From 3107 sp001483205 (GTDB taxonomy: Bacteria > Pseudomonadota > Alphaproteobacteria > Rhodobacterales > Rhodobacteraceae), in the NCBI GenBank assembly GCA_964291375.2, contig OZ219809.1, forward strand, positions 806,001 through 870,000: 64,000 nucleotides of DNA, read 5' to 3'. Position numbers and translations under genes: made by a program. Below the pieces are notes generated by a model, which did no database searches, had not been told where the DNA came from, and saw nothing but the letters and a program-made list of their open reading frames with translations. Positions 26,001-33,557 of the stretch are shown piece after piece (position 1 is the stretch's first letter; every line of letters starts with the position of its first letter).

Positions 26001-27347
26001 TCACGCCCCGGCCAGCGTCATCCCCCCGACCAGCAGCGACGGCACCACGTGGCCAACATGCCCCCGCGCATCATTCGCAGGCACAATCTCCAACAGCATA
26101 TCGCGCAAATTCCCCGCAATCGTGCATTCATTGACCGGCCAGGCGATTTCCCCGCCCTCAACCCAGAACCCCGACGCCCCCCGCGAATAATCGCCCGTAT
26201 TCGGGTTGATGGTCGCGCCGATCAGCGAAGTCACCAGCAACCCCTCGCCCATATCGCGGATCAGGTCTGCCCGGCTCTGCCCGCCCTGTGTCAGCGCGAT
26301 ATTCGTGACCGCAGGCGACGGCACCCCCGACGTTCCCCGCGCGGCATTGCCGGTGCTGTCAAACCCCAGCCTGCGCGCCGTGGCCAGATCCAGCACCCAG
26401 CCGGTCAGCACCCCGTCGGCCACGATATTGCGCTGCTTTGTCGGCAGGCCCTCGGCATCGAATGGACGCGAGCCGGAAACCCGCGCCCGGTGCGGGTCTT
26501 CTGTCAGCGACAGATGCGCGGGCAAAACCTGCTGCCCCAGTGCATCCCGCAGCCATGACGCGCCACGGGCAATCGCCCCGCCATTCACGGCGGCCAGCAG
26601 ATGCCCGGTCAGCGAGCGCGCAATCCGCTCATCAAACAGCACCGGAAAGCGGCCCGTTGGGGGTTTGCGCGCCCCGGCCCGCGCCGCCGCCCGCTCTCCG
26701 GCGATCCGCCCGATGTCCTCGGGGCTGTCGAGATCAGCGCCGAAAACCCGCGCATCACTGCGATAGTCGCGTTCCATCCCCGTGCCTTCCCCGGTGATGG
26801 CGACGCAATAGAGCGCCCGGTGGCTGCGCGCATACCCGCCCGAAAACCCGTTCGTTGCCGCAAGATGAAACCGGGAGCGCCCGGAGGATGCGCCCGCCGA
26901 TTCCACCTGAGAGACGCCGGGAACCGCCAGCGCCGCCGCCTCTGCCCTCAGCGCATCCTGTTCCAGAGCGGCAGGCGGGGGGTCTTCTGCCGGGTCACAC
27001 AGGTCCAGCGCCGCCGCCCCCCGGTTCACGGCCAGTTGCGCCGGGTCCGCCAGCCCCGCGCTCGGGTCTTCGGGGGCCTCCCGCGCCATAGCGATTGCGC
27101 GCGCCGCCATCTCTGCCATCGTCTCGGGGCGGGTATCAGAGGCCGAAACCACCGCCTGCCGCCGCCCGACAAACACCCGAAGGCCGATGTCAGTGCCTTC
27201 GGCGCGTTCCGCATGTTCGAGTCTGCCGCCAAGCACGTCAACCGAAACCGCGCTTTCCTCGACGGCAAGCGCATCCGCCGCATCCGCCCCGGCCTTCAGG
27301 GCGTGATCAAGCAGCCGTGATGTCAGCGCGTCCAGAGGTTGCGTCAT
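26001..27347 (-). CDS. pmbA: TldE/PmbA-type metalloprotease subunit
   Basis: Inactive-partner subunit of the TldD/TldE protease that degrades or matures modified peptides in the cytoplasm. The 448-residue length is normal. Family marks: GTDIGLRVFVGRRQAVVSAS near residue 50, SGRSRFHLAATNGFSGGYAR, and the C-terminal region TNIALTQGG, INPNTGDYSRGASGFWVEGG and EIAWPVNECTIAGNLRDML. The ATG (27345-27347) directly abuts the terminal repeat of the 71-bp element, and that repeat reads GCAGAGGTCTTT just before the ATG, so the mobile repeat supplies the apparent Shine-Dalgarno sequence. Confidence 0.93.
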   Translation of the reverse strand: MTQPLDALTSRLLDHALKAGADAADALAVEESAVSVDVLGGRLEHAERAEGTDIGLRVFVGRRQAVVSASDTRPETMAEMAARAIAMAREAPEDPSAGLADPAQLAVNRGAAALDLCDPAEDPPPAALEQDALRAEAAALAVPGVSQVESAGASSGRSRFHLAATNGFSGGYARSHRALYCVAITGEGTGMERDYRSDARVFGADLDSPEDIGRIAGERAAARAGARKPPTGRFPVLFDERIARSLTGHLLAAVNGGAIARGASWLRDALGQQVLPAHLSLTEDPHRARVSGSRPFDAEGLPTKQRNIVADGVLTGWVLDLATARRLGFDSTGNAARGTSGVPSPAVTNIALTQGGQSRADLIRDMGEGLLVTSLIGATINPNTGDYSRGASGFWVEGGEIAWPVNECTIAGNLRDMLLEIVPANDARGHVGHVVPSLLVGGMTLAGA

Positions 27348-27418
27348 AAAGACCTCTGCATATTGACTGAGCCGGGCGGGGCATTGGGCCGCTGATGCGC
27401 TATTATGCAGAGGTCTTT
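27348..27418. repeat. MITE-like element 5, minimal 71-bp form
   Basis: The shortest complete member of the family: AAAGACCTCTGCATA at 27348-27362 and perfect inverted TATGCAGAGGTCTTT at 27404-27418, with about 40 bp between (GAGCCGGGCGGGGCATTGGG and GCTGATGCGCTAT). A trinucleotide CAT flanks both ends and could be a target-site duplication. It sits between pmbA and the DUF2125 gene and provides the ribosome-binding-like AGAGG for pmbA. The 70-bp element at 44303-44372 is its closest relative. Confidence 0.8.
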
Positions 27419-27457
27419 CATATGCGTCGTCCCTTTGTCCCTTCGCTCATGCCCGGC

Positions 27458-29008
27458 TCAGCGCACCCGCTGGCCGTTGGCAATCACATGACCCTCGGCA
27501 TTGACCTCAAGTGTCGTGGTCAGCTCATCCTCACCCGCACCGGGGGCGAAAAACAGCCCCATCATCATATGCGCGCCCAGGGCCATGTCCGGCGGCAACA
27601 GGCTGCCCTCGACCAGCTTGTTCAACAGGTCGCCCGCGCCCGTCAGGCTGAAACTGACCGCACCTTCGGGGCGGGGCGCGCCGTCAAAGGTCTCCAGATC
27701 GTCATTGTCAAAGGTGAAGCGGCCCGTGCCGGTCAGTTCCGCCCCGGCGACGGACAGCCGCATGTCGTTCAGGCTCAACTCATGCAGTTCGCCCGGCAGG
27801 GTCTCGTCCGGCCACGGCGTTTCCCACACGTCCGGGGCCAGAATATCAAACAGCCAGTTCCCCTTGCCGGACAGATCAAAGGTCAGCGTTGCCGGGTCGC
27901 GCGGCACCACGCCCGCCGGGTCGAACAGGTTCCATATGTCGTCCTCAAGGCTAAGGCCGGTCAGGTTCAGCCCGAGGGCGAAATCCTGCGGTGTGCCGGA
28001 TTTTGACAGCGGGATCAGAAGGTCAGAGCCGTATTCGGCGGCGGTCACGGTGATTTTCGGCATCGGGGTGTCGGGGATCGATACGGCCAGCGACATATCG
28101 GTGGCAAGATCGGAATAGCTCAGCCTGTTCTTGTCCATGGCGAAGGCGAAGGCGATATTGCCAAAGGTGCCGGTGGTGTCCAGCCGGTCGCCTTTGGTAT
28201 CGACCGACAGCGCAAAGCCGGTGTCGCCCATAGTGTATTCGCCTTCGGAAGCGAAACCATTGGCGAGGTTTTGCGCCATGTCTTCCGGGTCGAACCCTTC
28301 GGGTAAAATCAGATGAGAAGTGAACGACATTCCCTTGTTTTCAATAATGAAATCTAATTTATCGTCTATGCCTGGCACATCCATCCGTATCGCCACATCA
28401 ACGGCCTCTGCCTGCCCGCTGCCGCGAACACGGATGACATCATCGCCGGACATGGTATAGCGGCCCTCATAGCCGGAAAGCCCGACGCGCAGATTAAAAT
28501 TAGCATCTTCTTCAATGGCTTGTCCGTTAAATTTCAAGTCTTCAAGTGCCATGCTCAGTTCACCGGCAGCAGTGTCATAGACGGTTTCATCCGGGTCGCC
28601 GCTGGCGGTGATGGTGAGGTCCGTCCGGCGCAGGGCCGTTGTGATGGCCAGCTCTCCGTCGTCCCCGATGCCCTCTATTGTTATCGTATATCTTTCGGGC
28701 AGGAAAACCCCGACACTGCCGTCGCCGTTCTCGCGCAGGATCAGCGGGCTGAAGTCAATGCGGGCCTCGGAATCAACGTCCCCGTCAGACTCAAAATCCC
28801 CCAAGGCAAAGACGGCTGAAACATCCCGGAGTGTCAGGGTGTCGCCTGTCATCTCCTCGCTGCCTGCTTCAAGCTGATAGCCGGTGCGCTCCATATAGAC
28901 CTGCATGTCTTCCCAGACATCCCGGGCCGAGACATCGGCAAAAGCGGCGGTGCCGCAGAACATCGCGGCGGTTAAGATTGCGCCCCCGGCTGGCAGAGAA
29001 CGTGGCAT
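27458..29008 (-). CDS. DUF2125 domain-containing exported protein
   Basis: A 516-residue protein with a Sec-type signal peptide (AILTAAMFCGTAAFADV, cleavage probably after AFA). The rest is acidic and beta-rich with many repeated T/S/D-G patterns (for example GEYTMGDTGFALSVDTKGDR). It matches the general look and size of DUF2125 proteins, an alphaproteobacterial periplasmic/outer-membrane-associated family of unknown function. Single gene, leftward, divergent from the SDR gene at 29128. The N-terminal MPRSLPAGG gives a short basic start. Function not assigned. Confidence 0.8.
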   Translation of the reverse strand: MPRSLPAGGAILTAAMFCGTAAFADVSARDVWEDMQVYMERTGYQLEAGSEEMTGDTLTLRDVSAVFALGDFESDGDVDSEARIDFSPLILRENGDGSVGVFLPERYTITIEGIGDDGELAITTALRRTDLTITASGDPDETVYDTAAGELSMALEDLKFNGQAIEEDANFNLRVGLSGYEGRYTMSGDDVIRVRGSGQAEAVDVAIRMDVPGIDDKLDFIIENKGMSFTSHLILPEGFDPEDMAQNLANGFASEGEYTMGDTGFALSVDTKGDRLDTTGTFGNIAFAFAMDKNRLSYSDLATDMSLAVSIPDTPMPKITVTAAEYGSDLLIPLSKSGTPQDFALGLNLTGLSLEDDIWNLFDPAGVVPRDPATLTFDLSGKGNWLFDILAPDVWETPWPDETLPGELHELSLNDMRLSVAGAELTGTGRFTFDNDDLETFDGAPRPEGAVSFSLTGAGDLLNKLVEGSLLPPDMALGAHMMMGLFFAPGAGEDELTTTLEVNAEGHVIANGQRVR

Positions 29009-29127
29009 GATGCCTCCTCACGGTTGAAAGAATGGTGACAATCTGGGATGTGTGATCGGGATGGTCAAGCGGGAAACCCCTCAAAACCGGCGCGCCGGGG
29101 TGCGGAAGGCCCGAAAGGAGAAGAGAC

Positions 29128-29913
29128 ATGATCAGACTGGACAACCGGACCGCGGTGATCAGCGGTGCAAGCCGCGGGATCGGCGCAGAGACCGCGCGGG
29201 TGTTTGTGCGCGCCGGGGCGAATGTGGTGTTGCTGGCGCGCAAAGAGGCAGAGATTGCTGCTCTGGCGGCGGAACTCGGCCCCCGCGCGCTGGCGGTTCC
29301 CGGCGATGTAAGCCGCTACGGGGATGTGGCGGCGGCGGTTGAGGCCGCCGTGGACAGGTTCGGCGCGCTCGACATCCTGATCAACAATGCCGGGGTCATC
29401 GACCCGATTGCGCCGCTGGCGGCCTCTGACCCCGAAGGCTGGGGCCGGGCGGTCGATGTCAACCTGAAGGGCGTCTATCACGGAATGCGGGCGGCGTTGC
29501 CGGTGATGCTGGGGGCGGGCAGCGGCACGATCATCACCGTCAGTTCCGGGGCCGCCCATGGCCCGGTCGAGGCGTGGAGTGCCTATTGTGCGTCCAAGGC
29601 GGGGGCGGCGATGCTGACCCGCTCGGCGCATATGGAGGCAGGCGGGGCCGGGGTGCGGGTGATGGGGCTGTCGCCGGGCACGGTCGCGACCGATATGCAG
29701 CGGCAGGTCAAAGCGTCCGGCATCAACCCGGTCAGTCGGCTGGACTGGTCCGTCCATATTCCTGCCGACTGGCCCGCGCGCGCCCTGTTGTGGATGTGCG
29801 GGCCGGGGGCGGACGGGTTTCTGGGCCGGGAAATTTCCCTGCGGGATGAGGATATTCGCCGCCGGGCGGGGCTTGTCGGCCCGGCCCTTTCCCCGGCTGG
29901 TAAAATGCTGTAG
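29128..29913 (+). CDS. Short-chain dehydrogenase/reductase
   Basis: Classical SDR of 261 residues. Cofactor motif TGxxxGxG appears as SGASRGIGAETARVFVRAGA (residues 11-30), then NNAGV (ILINNAGVIDPIAPL), catalytic Ser in TVSSGAAHG, and the YxxxK pair SAYCASKAGAAMLTR. The ordinary loop GLSPGTVATDMQ follows. Substrate cannot be told from sequence. RBS AAGGAGAAGAG precedes the ATG. Its last 11 codons and stop (from 29880) are the exact left boundary of the tandem duplication that follows: copies of this 3' end precede each of the later DUF1640-like genes. Confidence 0.92.
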   Translation: MIRLDNRTAVISGASRGIGAETARVFVRAGANVVLLARKEAEIAALAAELGPRALAVPGDVSRYGDVAAAVEAAVDRFGALDILINNAGVIDPIAPLAASDPEGWGRAVDVNLKGVYHGMRAALPVMLGAGSGTIITVSSGAAHGPVEAWSAYCASKAGAAMLTRSAHMEAGGAGVRVMGLSPGTVATDMQRQVKASGINPVSRLDWSVHIPADWPARALLWMCGPGADGFLGREISLRDEDIRRRAGLVGPALSPAGKML

Positions 29914-29925
29914 ACAAAGGGAGCC

Positions 29926-30306
29926 ATGAACAACCACTTTGACACCCTGAGCGCGGTTGAGGCGCTGGAAGACGCCGGGATTGCCCCGGACCACGCCCGT
30001 GCGATTGTCGGGCAGGTCAACCGGGCGGTGGACGAAAATGTCGCCACCAAGGCCGATGTCAAGCAGCTTGAGACCACGCTCAAGGCGGATTTCAAACAGC
30101 TTGAGACCACAGTCAAAGCGGATGTGAAAACGCTTGGCGCGCGGATTGATGCGCTCGATACGAAGATAGACACGGGCCTTGAAAGACTTGATGCAAAGAT
30201 CGAGGCGCAGGTTTCGGCGCTCGGCAAAGAGATTTTCAAGCAGCTTTGGATCATGGGGGCGGGCATCATCGGCGTCACCGTAGCGCTGATCAAATTTCTG
30301 CCCTGA
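29926..30306 (+). CDS. DUF1640/CCDC90-like coiled-coil membrane-anchored protein, copy 1 (126 aa)
   Basis: Domains in order: N-terminal head (residues 1-35, NNHFDTLSAVEALEDAGIAP), a neck (VDENVATKADVKQLETTLKA), a coiled-coil stalk built of 11-residue-like repeats (KADFKQLETTV, KADVKTLGARI, DALDTKIDTGL), then SALGKEIFKQ and a C-terminal membrane anchor (LWIMGAGIIGVTVALIKFLP). This is the head-neck-stalk-anchor plan of the DUF1640/CCDC90/MCUR1 family, which forms trimers or multimers anchored in a membrane. GGGAGCC just before the ATG is the ribosome site. Function of bacterial members is unknown. First of four tandem paralogues. Confidence 0.85.
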   Translation: MNNHFDTLSAVEALEDAGIAPDHARAIVGQVNRAVDENVATKADVKQLETTLKADFKQLETTVKADVKTLGARIDALDTKIDTGLERLDAKIEAQVSALGKEIFKQLWIMGAGIIGVTVALIKFLP

Positions 30307-30397
30307 CCCGCTGTCGCCGGGGGCTGCATCGCCAATACCTCTGCATATTGACCCGGCCCTTTCCCCGGCTGGTAAAATGCTGTAGACAAGGGGAGCC

Positions 30398-30811
30398 ATG
30401 AACAACCACTTTGACACCCTGAGCGCGGTTGAGGCGCTGGAAGACGCCGGGATTGCCCCGGACCACGCCCGTGCGATTGTCGGGCAGGTCAACCGGGCGG
30501 TGGACGAAAATGTCGCCACCAAGGCGGATGTCAAGCAGCTTGAGACCACACTCAAGGCGGATTTCAAACAGCTTGAGACCACAGTCAAAGCGGATGTGAA
30601 AACGCTTGGCGCGAGGATTGATGCGCTCGATACGAAGATAGACACTGGCCTTAAGGCGCTCGACACTAAGATCGACACGGGTCTTGAAAGACTTGATGCA
30701 AAGATCGAAGCGCAGGTTTCGGCGCTCGGCAAAGAGATTTTCAAGCAGCTTTGGATCATGGGCGCGGGCATCATCGGCGTCACCGTAGCGCTGATCAAAT
30801 TTCTGCCCTGA
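30398..30811 (+). CDS. DUF1640/CCDC90-like protein, copy 2 (137 aa, longest stalk)
   Basis: Identical or nearly so to copy 1 in the head, neck and membrane anchor. The stalk has one extra 11-residue unit: after DALDTKIDTGL it inserts KALDTKIDTGL before ERLDAKIEAQV. An insertion of exactly 11 residues preserves the hydrophobic phase of a hendecad coiled coil. Upstream 46 bp repeat the SDR gene's 3' end, including the same ribosome site (GGGGAGCC), so the copy should be translated like copy 1. Confidence 0.85.
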   Translation: MNNHFDTLSAVEALEDAGIAPDHARAIVGQVNRAVDENVATKADVKQLETTLKADFKQLETTVKADVKTLGARIDALDTKIDTGLKALDTKIDTGLERLDAKIEAQVSALGKEIFKQLWIMGAGIIGVTVALIKFLP

Positions 30812-30902
30812 CCCGCTGTCGCCGGGGGCTGCATCGCCAATACCTCTGCATATTGACCCGGCCCTTTCCCCGGCCTGCAAAATGCTGTAGACAAAGGTGG
30901 CC

Positions 30903-31262
30903 ATGAACAACCACTTTGACACCCTGAGCGCGGTTGAGGCGCTGGAAGACGCCGGGATTGCCCCGGACCACGCCCGTGCGATTGTCGGGCAGGTGAACCG
31001 GGCGGTGGACGAAAATGTCGCCACCAAGGCGGACCTGAAGCAACTTGAGACCACGCTCAAGGCGGATACCAGACAACTCAGGACCGAGCTTAACGCGAGG
31101 ATTGATGTGCTCGACACCAAGATCGACACGGGCCTTGAGCGACTTGATGCAAAGATCGAGGCGCAGGTTTCGGCGCTCGGCAAAGAGATTTTCAAGCAGC
31201 TTTGGATCATGGGGGCGGGCATCATCGGCGTCACCGTAGCGCTGATCAAATTTCTGCCCTGA
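30903..31262 (+). CDS. DUF1640/CCDC90-like protein, copy 3 (119 aa)
   Basis: Head and anchor as in copies 1 and 2. The neck reads ATKADLKQLETTLKADTRQL and the stalk RTELNARIDVLDTKIDTGLE, seven residues shorter in total than copy 1 and the most diverged stalk of the four (TRQLRTELN has no counterpart elsewhere). The difference of seven is one heptad. The ATG at 30903 is preceded by GGTGGCC, slightly weaker as a ribosome site than in copies 1 and 2. Confidence 0.85.
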   Translation: MNNHFDTLSAVEALEDAGIAPDHARAIVGQVNRAVDENVATKADLKQLETTLKADTRQLRTELNARIDVLDTKIDTGLERLDAKIEAQVSALGKEIFKQLWIMGAGIIGVTVALIKFLP

Positions 31263-31353
31263 CCCGCTGTCGCCGGGGGCTGCATCGCCAATACCTCTGC
31301 ATATTGACCCGGCCCTTTCCCCGGCTGGTAAAATGCTGTAGACAAGGGTGGCC

Positions 31354-31668
31354 ATGAACAACCACTTTGACACCCTGAGCGCGGTTGAGGCGCTGGAAGA
31401 CGCCGGGATTGCCCCGGACCACGCCCGTGCGATTGTCGGGCAGGTCAACCGGGCGGTGGACGAAAATGTCGCCACCAAGGCCGACCTGAAGCAACTTGAG
31501 ACCACGCTCAAGGCGGATGTGAGAGTGCTTGGCGCGAGGGTTGATGCGCTTGACGCAAAGATCGAGGCGCAGGTTTCGGCGCTCGGCAAAGAGATTTTCA
31601 AGCAGCTCTGGATCATGGGGGCGGGTATCATCGGCGTCACCGTAGCGCTGATCAAATTCCTGCCCTGA
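31354..31668 (+). CDS. DUF1640/CCDC90-like protein, copy 4 (104 aa, shortest stalk)
   Basis: Same head and membrane anchor; the stalk is reduced to ADVRVLGARVDALDAKIEAQ, 22 residues (two hendecads) shorter than copy 1 and 33 (three hendecads) shorter than copy 2. It ends the array: instead of the CCGCTGTCGCC spacer, the prenyl diphosphate synthase gene follows after 40 bp, so this copy may be the ancestral one nearest native flanking DNA, or the copy read together with the isoprenoid genes. Confidence 0.85.
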   Translation: MNNHFDTLSAVEALEDAGIAPDHARAIVGQVNRAVDENVATKADLKQLETTLKADVRVLGARVDALDAKIEAQVSALGKEIFKQLWIMGAGIIGVTVALIKFLP

Positions 31669-31708
31669 CCCCACCCCCGGCAGCACTCTGAAACGGAGCC
31701 TCTCGGAA

Positions 31709-32614
31709 TTGTATCAATATCTGCAAAACCAGGACTTCCCGAAAGCCCTTTCCGGGGCGGCCGCGGCGGTCGAACACCTGCTTGACGCCGAACTGCCGCA
31801 CCCGGCGGGGGCACACGCCCGATTGCTCAACGCCATGCGCTACAGCGCCCTTGGGGCCGGCAAGCGGCTGCGCGCCTTTCTGGTTCTGACCGGCGCGCGT
31901 CTCTCCGACGCAGAAGAGCAGAACGCTCTTTTCGCCGCCGCAGCAACCGAAATGATCCATTGCTATTCGCTGATCCACGATGATCTTCCGGCAATGGATG
32001 ACGACACTCTGCGCCGGGGCAGGCCGTCCTGCCATGTCGCATTTGACGAGGCAACCGCGATCCTTGCCGGTGACGCCCTGCTGACCCTCGCCTTTGAACT
32101 GGCCGCTGATCCCAGAACCCATCCCGACCCGGGCGTCCGTTGCGAACTGGCGCGCGCGATGGCGGTGGCGGCGGGGGGCAACGGAATGGTCGGCGGCCAG
32201 ATGATTGATCTGGCCTCAGAGCGCCGCAGTGTGGACCTGGATCACATCAGGACACTTGAGGGCATGAAGACCGGCGCGCTGATTGCCTTCAGTTGCGAGG
32301 CCGGGGCGATTCTGGCGGGCCGTGACCGGGAATTTCGCCAGGCCCTGCGTGATTTCGGCACCCATGTCGGCCTTGCCTTTCAGGTGTATGACGACATTCT
32401 GGACGTTACCGGCGACGAGGCGACCCTCGGCAAGACGGTCGGCAAGGACGAAAGCACCGGCAAGGCGACATTCATCACCCTTCTGGGGCTGGACGGTGCG
32501 CGGCAGGAGGCTCAGGCGCTGGTCAGACAGGCGACCTCTCATCTGGAGCGGTTCGGCGAACAGGCGCAGCCCCTGCGCGCGTTCGCGGAATACGTGCTGA
32601 CGCGCAAGAAGTGA
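31709..32614 (+). CDS. Short-chain prenyl diphosphate synthase (farnesyl/geranylgeranyl type)
   Basis: Builds C15-C20 prenyl diphosphates from IPP and allylic primers. The 301-residue protein has the first aspartate-rich motif HDDLPAMDDDTLRRGRPS with the two-residue insertion typical of bacterial FPP synthases, the second motif FQVYDDILDVTGDEATLGK, and the IPP-site GAGKRLRAFLVL. In the rightward set with hpnD and hpnE, it would supply farnesyl diphosphate for squalene. The start is a TTG (31709-31711, reading LYQYLQNQDF) with GGAG about 11 nt upstream; no ATG is available before the conserved region, so this start is moderately sure. Could be called ispA; exact chain length is not provable here. 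Confidence 0.9.
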   Translation: MYQYLQNQDFPKALSGAAAAVEHLLDAELPHPAGAHARLLNAMRYSALGAGKRLRAFLVLTGARLSDAEEQNALFAAAATEMIHCYSLIHDDLPAMDDDTLRRGRPSCHVAFDEATAILAGDALLTLAFELAADPRTHPDPGVRCELARAMAVAAGGNGMVGGQMIDLASERRSVDLDHIRTLEGMKTGALIAFSCEAGAILAGRDREFRQALRDFGTHVGLAFQVYDDILDVTGDEATLGKTVGKDESTGKATFITLLGLDGARQEAQALVRQATSHLERFGEQAQPLRAFAEYVLTRKK

Positions 32615-32666
32615 ACCGGCACTGCATATCCCCGCGCCCGGCGTGCCCGACAGCCGGAGACCCGGC

Positions 32667-33557
32667 ATGACGGCAGAAAGGCCTCTGTCTGCCCTGCCGC
32701 CCGGTCAGGCAGTGGCCGATCCCGCCCCCGACCGTCATGTCAGAAACGTCGTCGCCCGCTCCGGCACATCGTTCTTTATGGGAATGCGGGTGCTGCCGCC
32801 TGACCGCCGCCGGGCGATGTATGCGATCTATGCGTTTTGCCGCGAGGTTGACGACATCGCCGACGAACCGGGACAGCCGGACGACAAGCGGGCGGCACTG
32901 GCGGAGTGGCGCGCGGAAATCGCCCGCCTTTACGCAGGCAGGCCCGCCCGCCCGACAGCCCGCGCGCTGTTACAACCGGTGAAACAATTCGCCCTGCCGC
33001 AAGAGGAATTTCTGGCGGTGATTGCGGGCATGGAAACCGACACGGCACAGGCGGTCAGGATGCAGGGGGTTGACGACCTGATGGACTATTGCCGCAAGGT
33101 GGCGGTGGCCGTCGGCAGGTTATCGGTTTGCGCGTTCGGCGTTCCGGCCCGCCCCGGCCCGCAGATTGCCGATGCTCTCGGCAACGCCTTTCAGCTTACC
33201 AACATTCTGAGGGATATGAAAAAGGACGCCGACATGAACCGCCTGTATCTGCCCGGTGATCTGCTGAAGGCCCACGGGGTTGCCGCCGATGCGCCCCCGC
33301 ATTCCGTTCTGTCTGACCCCGGTCTTGCCGGGGTTTGCGGCGCGCTTGTCAGCATGGCGCGGGCGCAATATGCCGAGGGCGACAGGCTGCTTGCCCAAAC
33401 CGGCCAAAGAAAGATGCGCGCGGCGGTGATTATGAAAGAGGTCTATCGCCGGACACTCGACCGCCTTGAGGCACGGGGATGGCAGAGGCTTGACGATCCG
33501 GTCGGCCTGTCGCGCGCGCAGAAGGTCATGCTGGCGCTGCGCTACGGCCTGTTGTGA
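32667..33557 (+). CDS. hpnD: Presqualene diphosphate synthase (HpnD-type squalene/phytoene synthase family)
   Basis: Head-to-head condensation of two farnesyl diphosphates to presqualene diphosphate. The 296-residue protein has the two aspartate-rich sites of the trans-isoprenyl family: FCREVDDIADE near residue 55 and GNAFQLTNILRDMKKDADMN near residue 175, plus the YCRKVAVAVGRLS signature. The ATG at 32667 follows GGAG at 8 nt. The stop overlaps the next ATG (TGATG), so HpnD and HpnE are translationally coupled; the pairing with HpnE is what favours HpnD over phytoene synthase. Confidence 0.87.
   Translation: MTAERPLSALPPGQAVADPAPDRHVRNVVARSGTSFFMGMRVLPPDRRRAMYAIYAFCREVDDIADEPGQPDDKRAALAEWRAEIARLYAGRPARPTARALLQPVKQFALPQEEFLAVIAGMETDTAQAVRMQGVDDLMDYCRKVAVAVGRLSVCAFGVPARPGPQIADALGNAFQLTNILRDMKKDADMNRLYLPGDLLKAHGVAADAPPHSVLSDPGLAGVCGALVSMARAQYAEGDRLLAQTGQRKMRAAVIMKEVYRRTLDRLEARGWQRLDDPVGLSRAQKVMLALRYGLL

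Larger units (their letters stand above)
29880..31671 (+). repeat. Four-copy tandem duplication carrying DUF1640-like genes
   Basis: Four head-to-tail units: 29880-30351 (472 bp), 30352-30856 (505 bp), 30857-31307 (451 bp) and a last unit from 31308. Each begins with about 40 bp identical to the SDR gene's 3' end (CCCGGCCCTTTCCCCGGCTG then a TGTAGACAA region with the ribosome site), then one coiled-coil gene. The first three end CCGCTGTCGCCGGGGGCTGC then AATACCTCTGCATATTGA, a half terminal repeat of the MITE-like family. The 5' half of the gene and the last ~110 bp are almost identical in all units; the middle differs by in-frame length changes. Confidence 0.92.

Noticed and set aside
29065..31814. 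Long leftward open frames (up to 609 codons) across the DUF1640-like array
   Set aside because: They are antisense shadows of the four forward genes; their amino acids are repeat-like and match no protein pattern, whereas the forward frames have ribosome sites and a membrane anchor.
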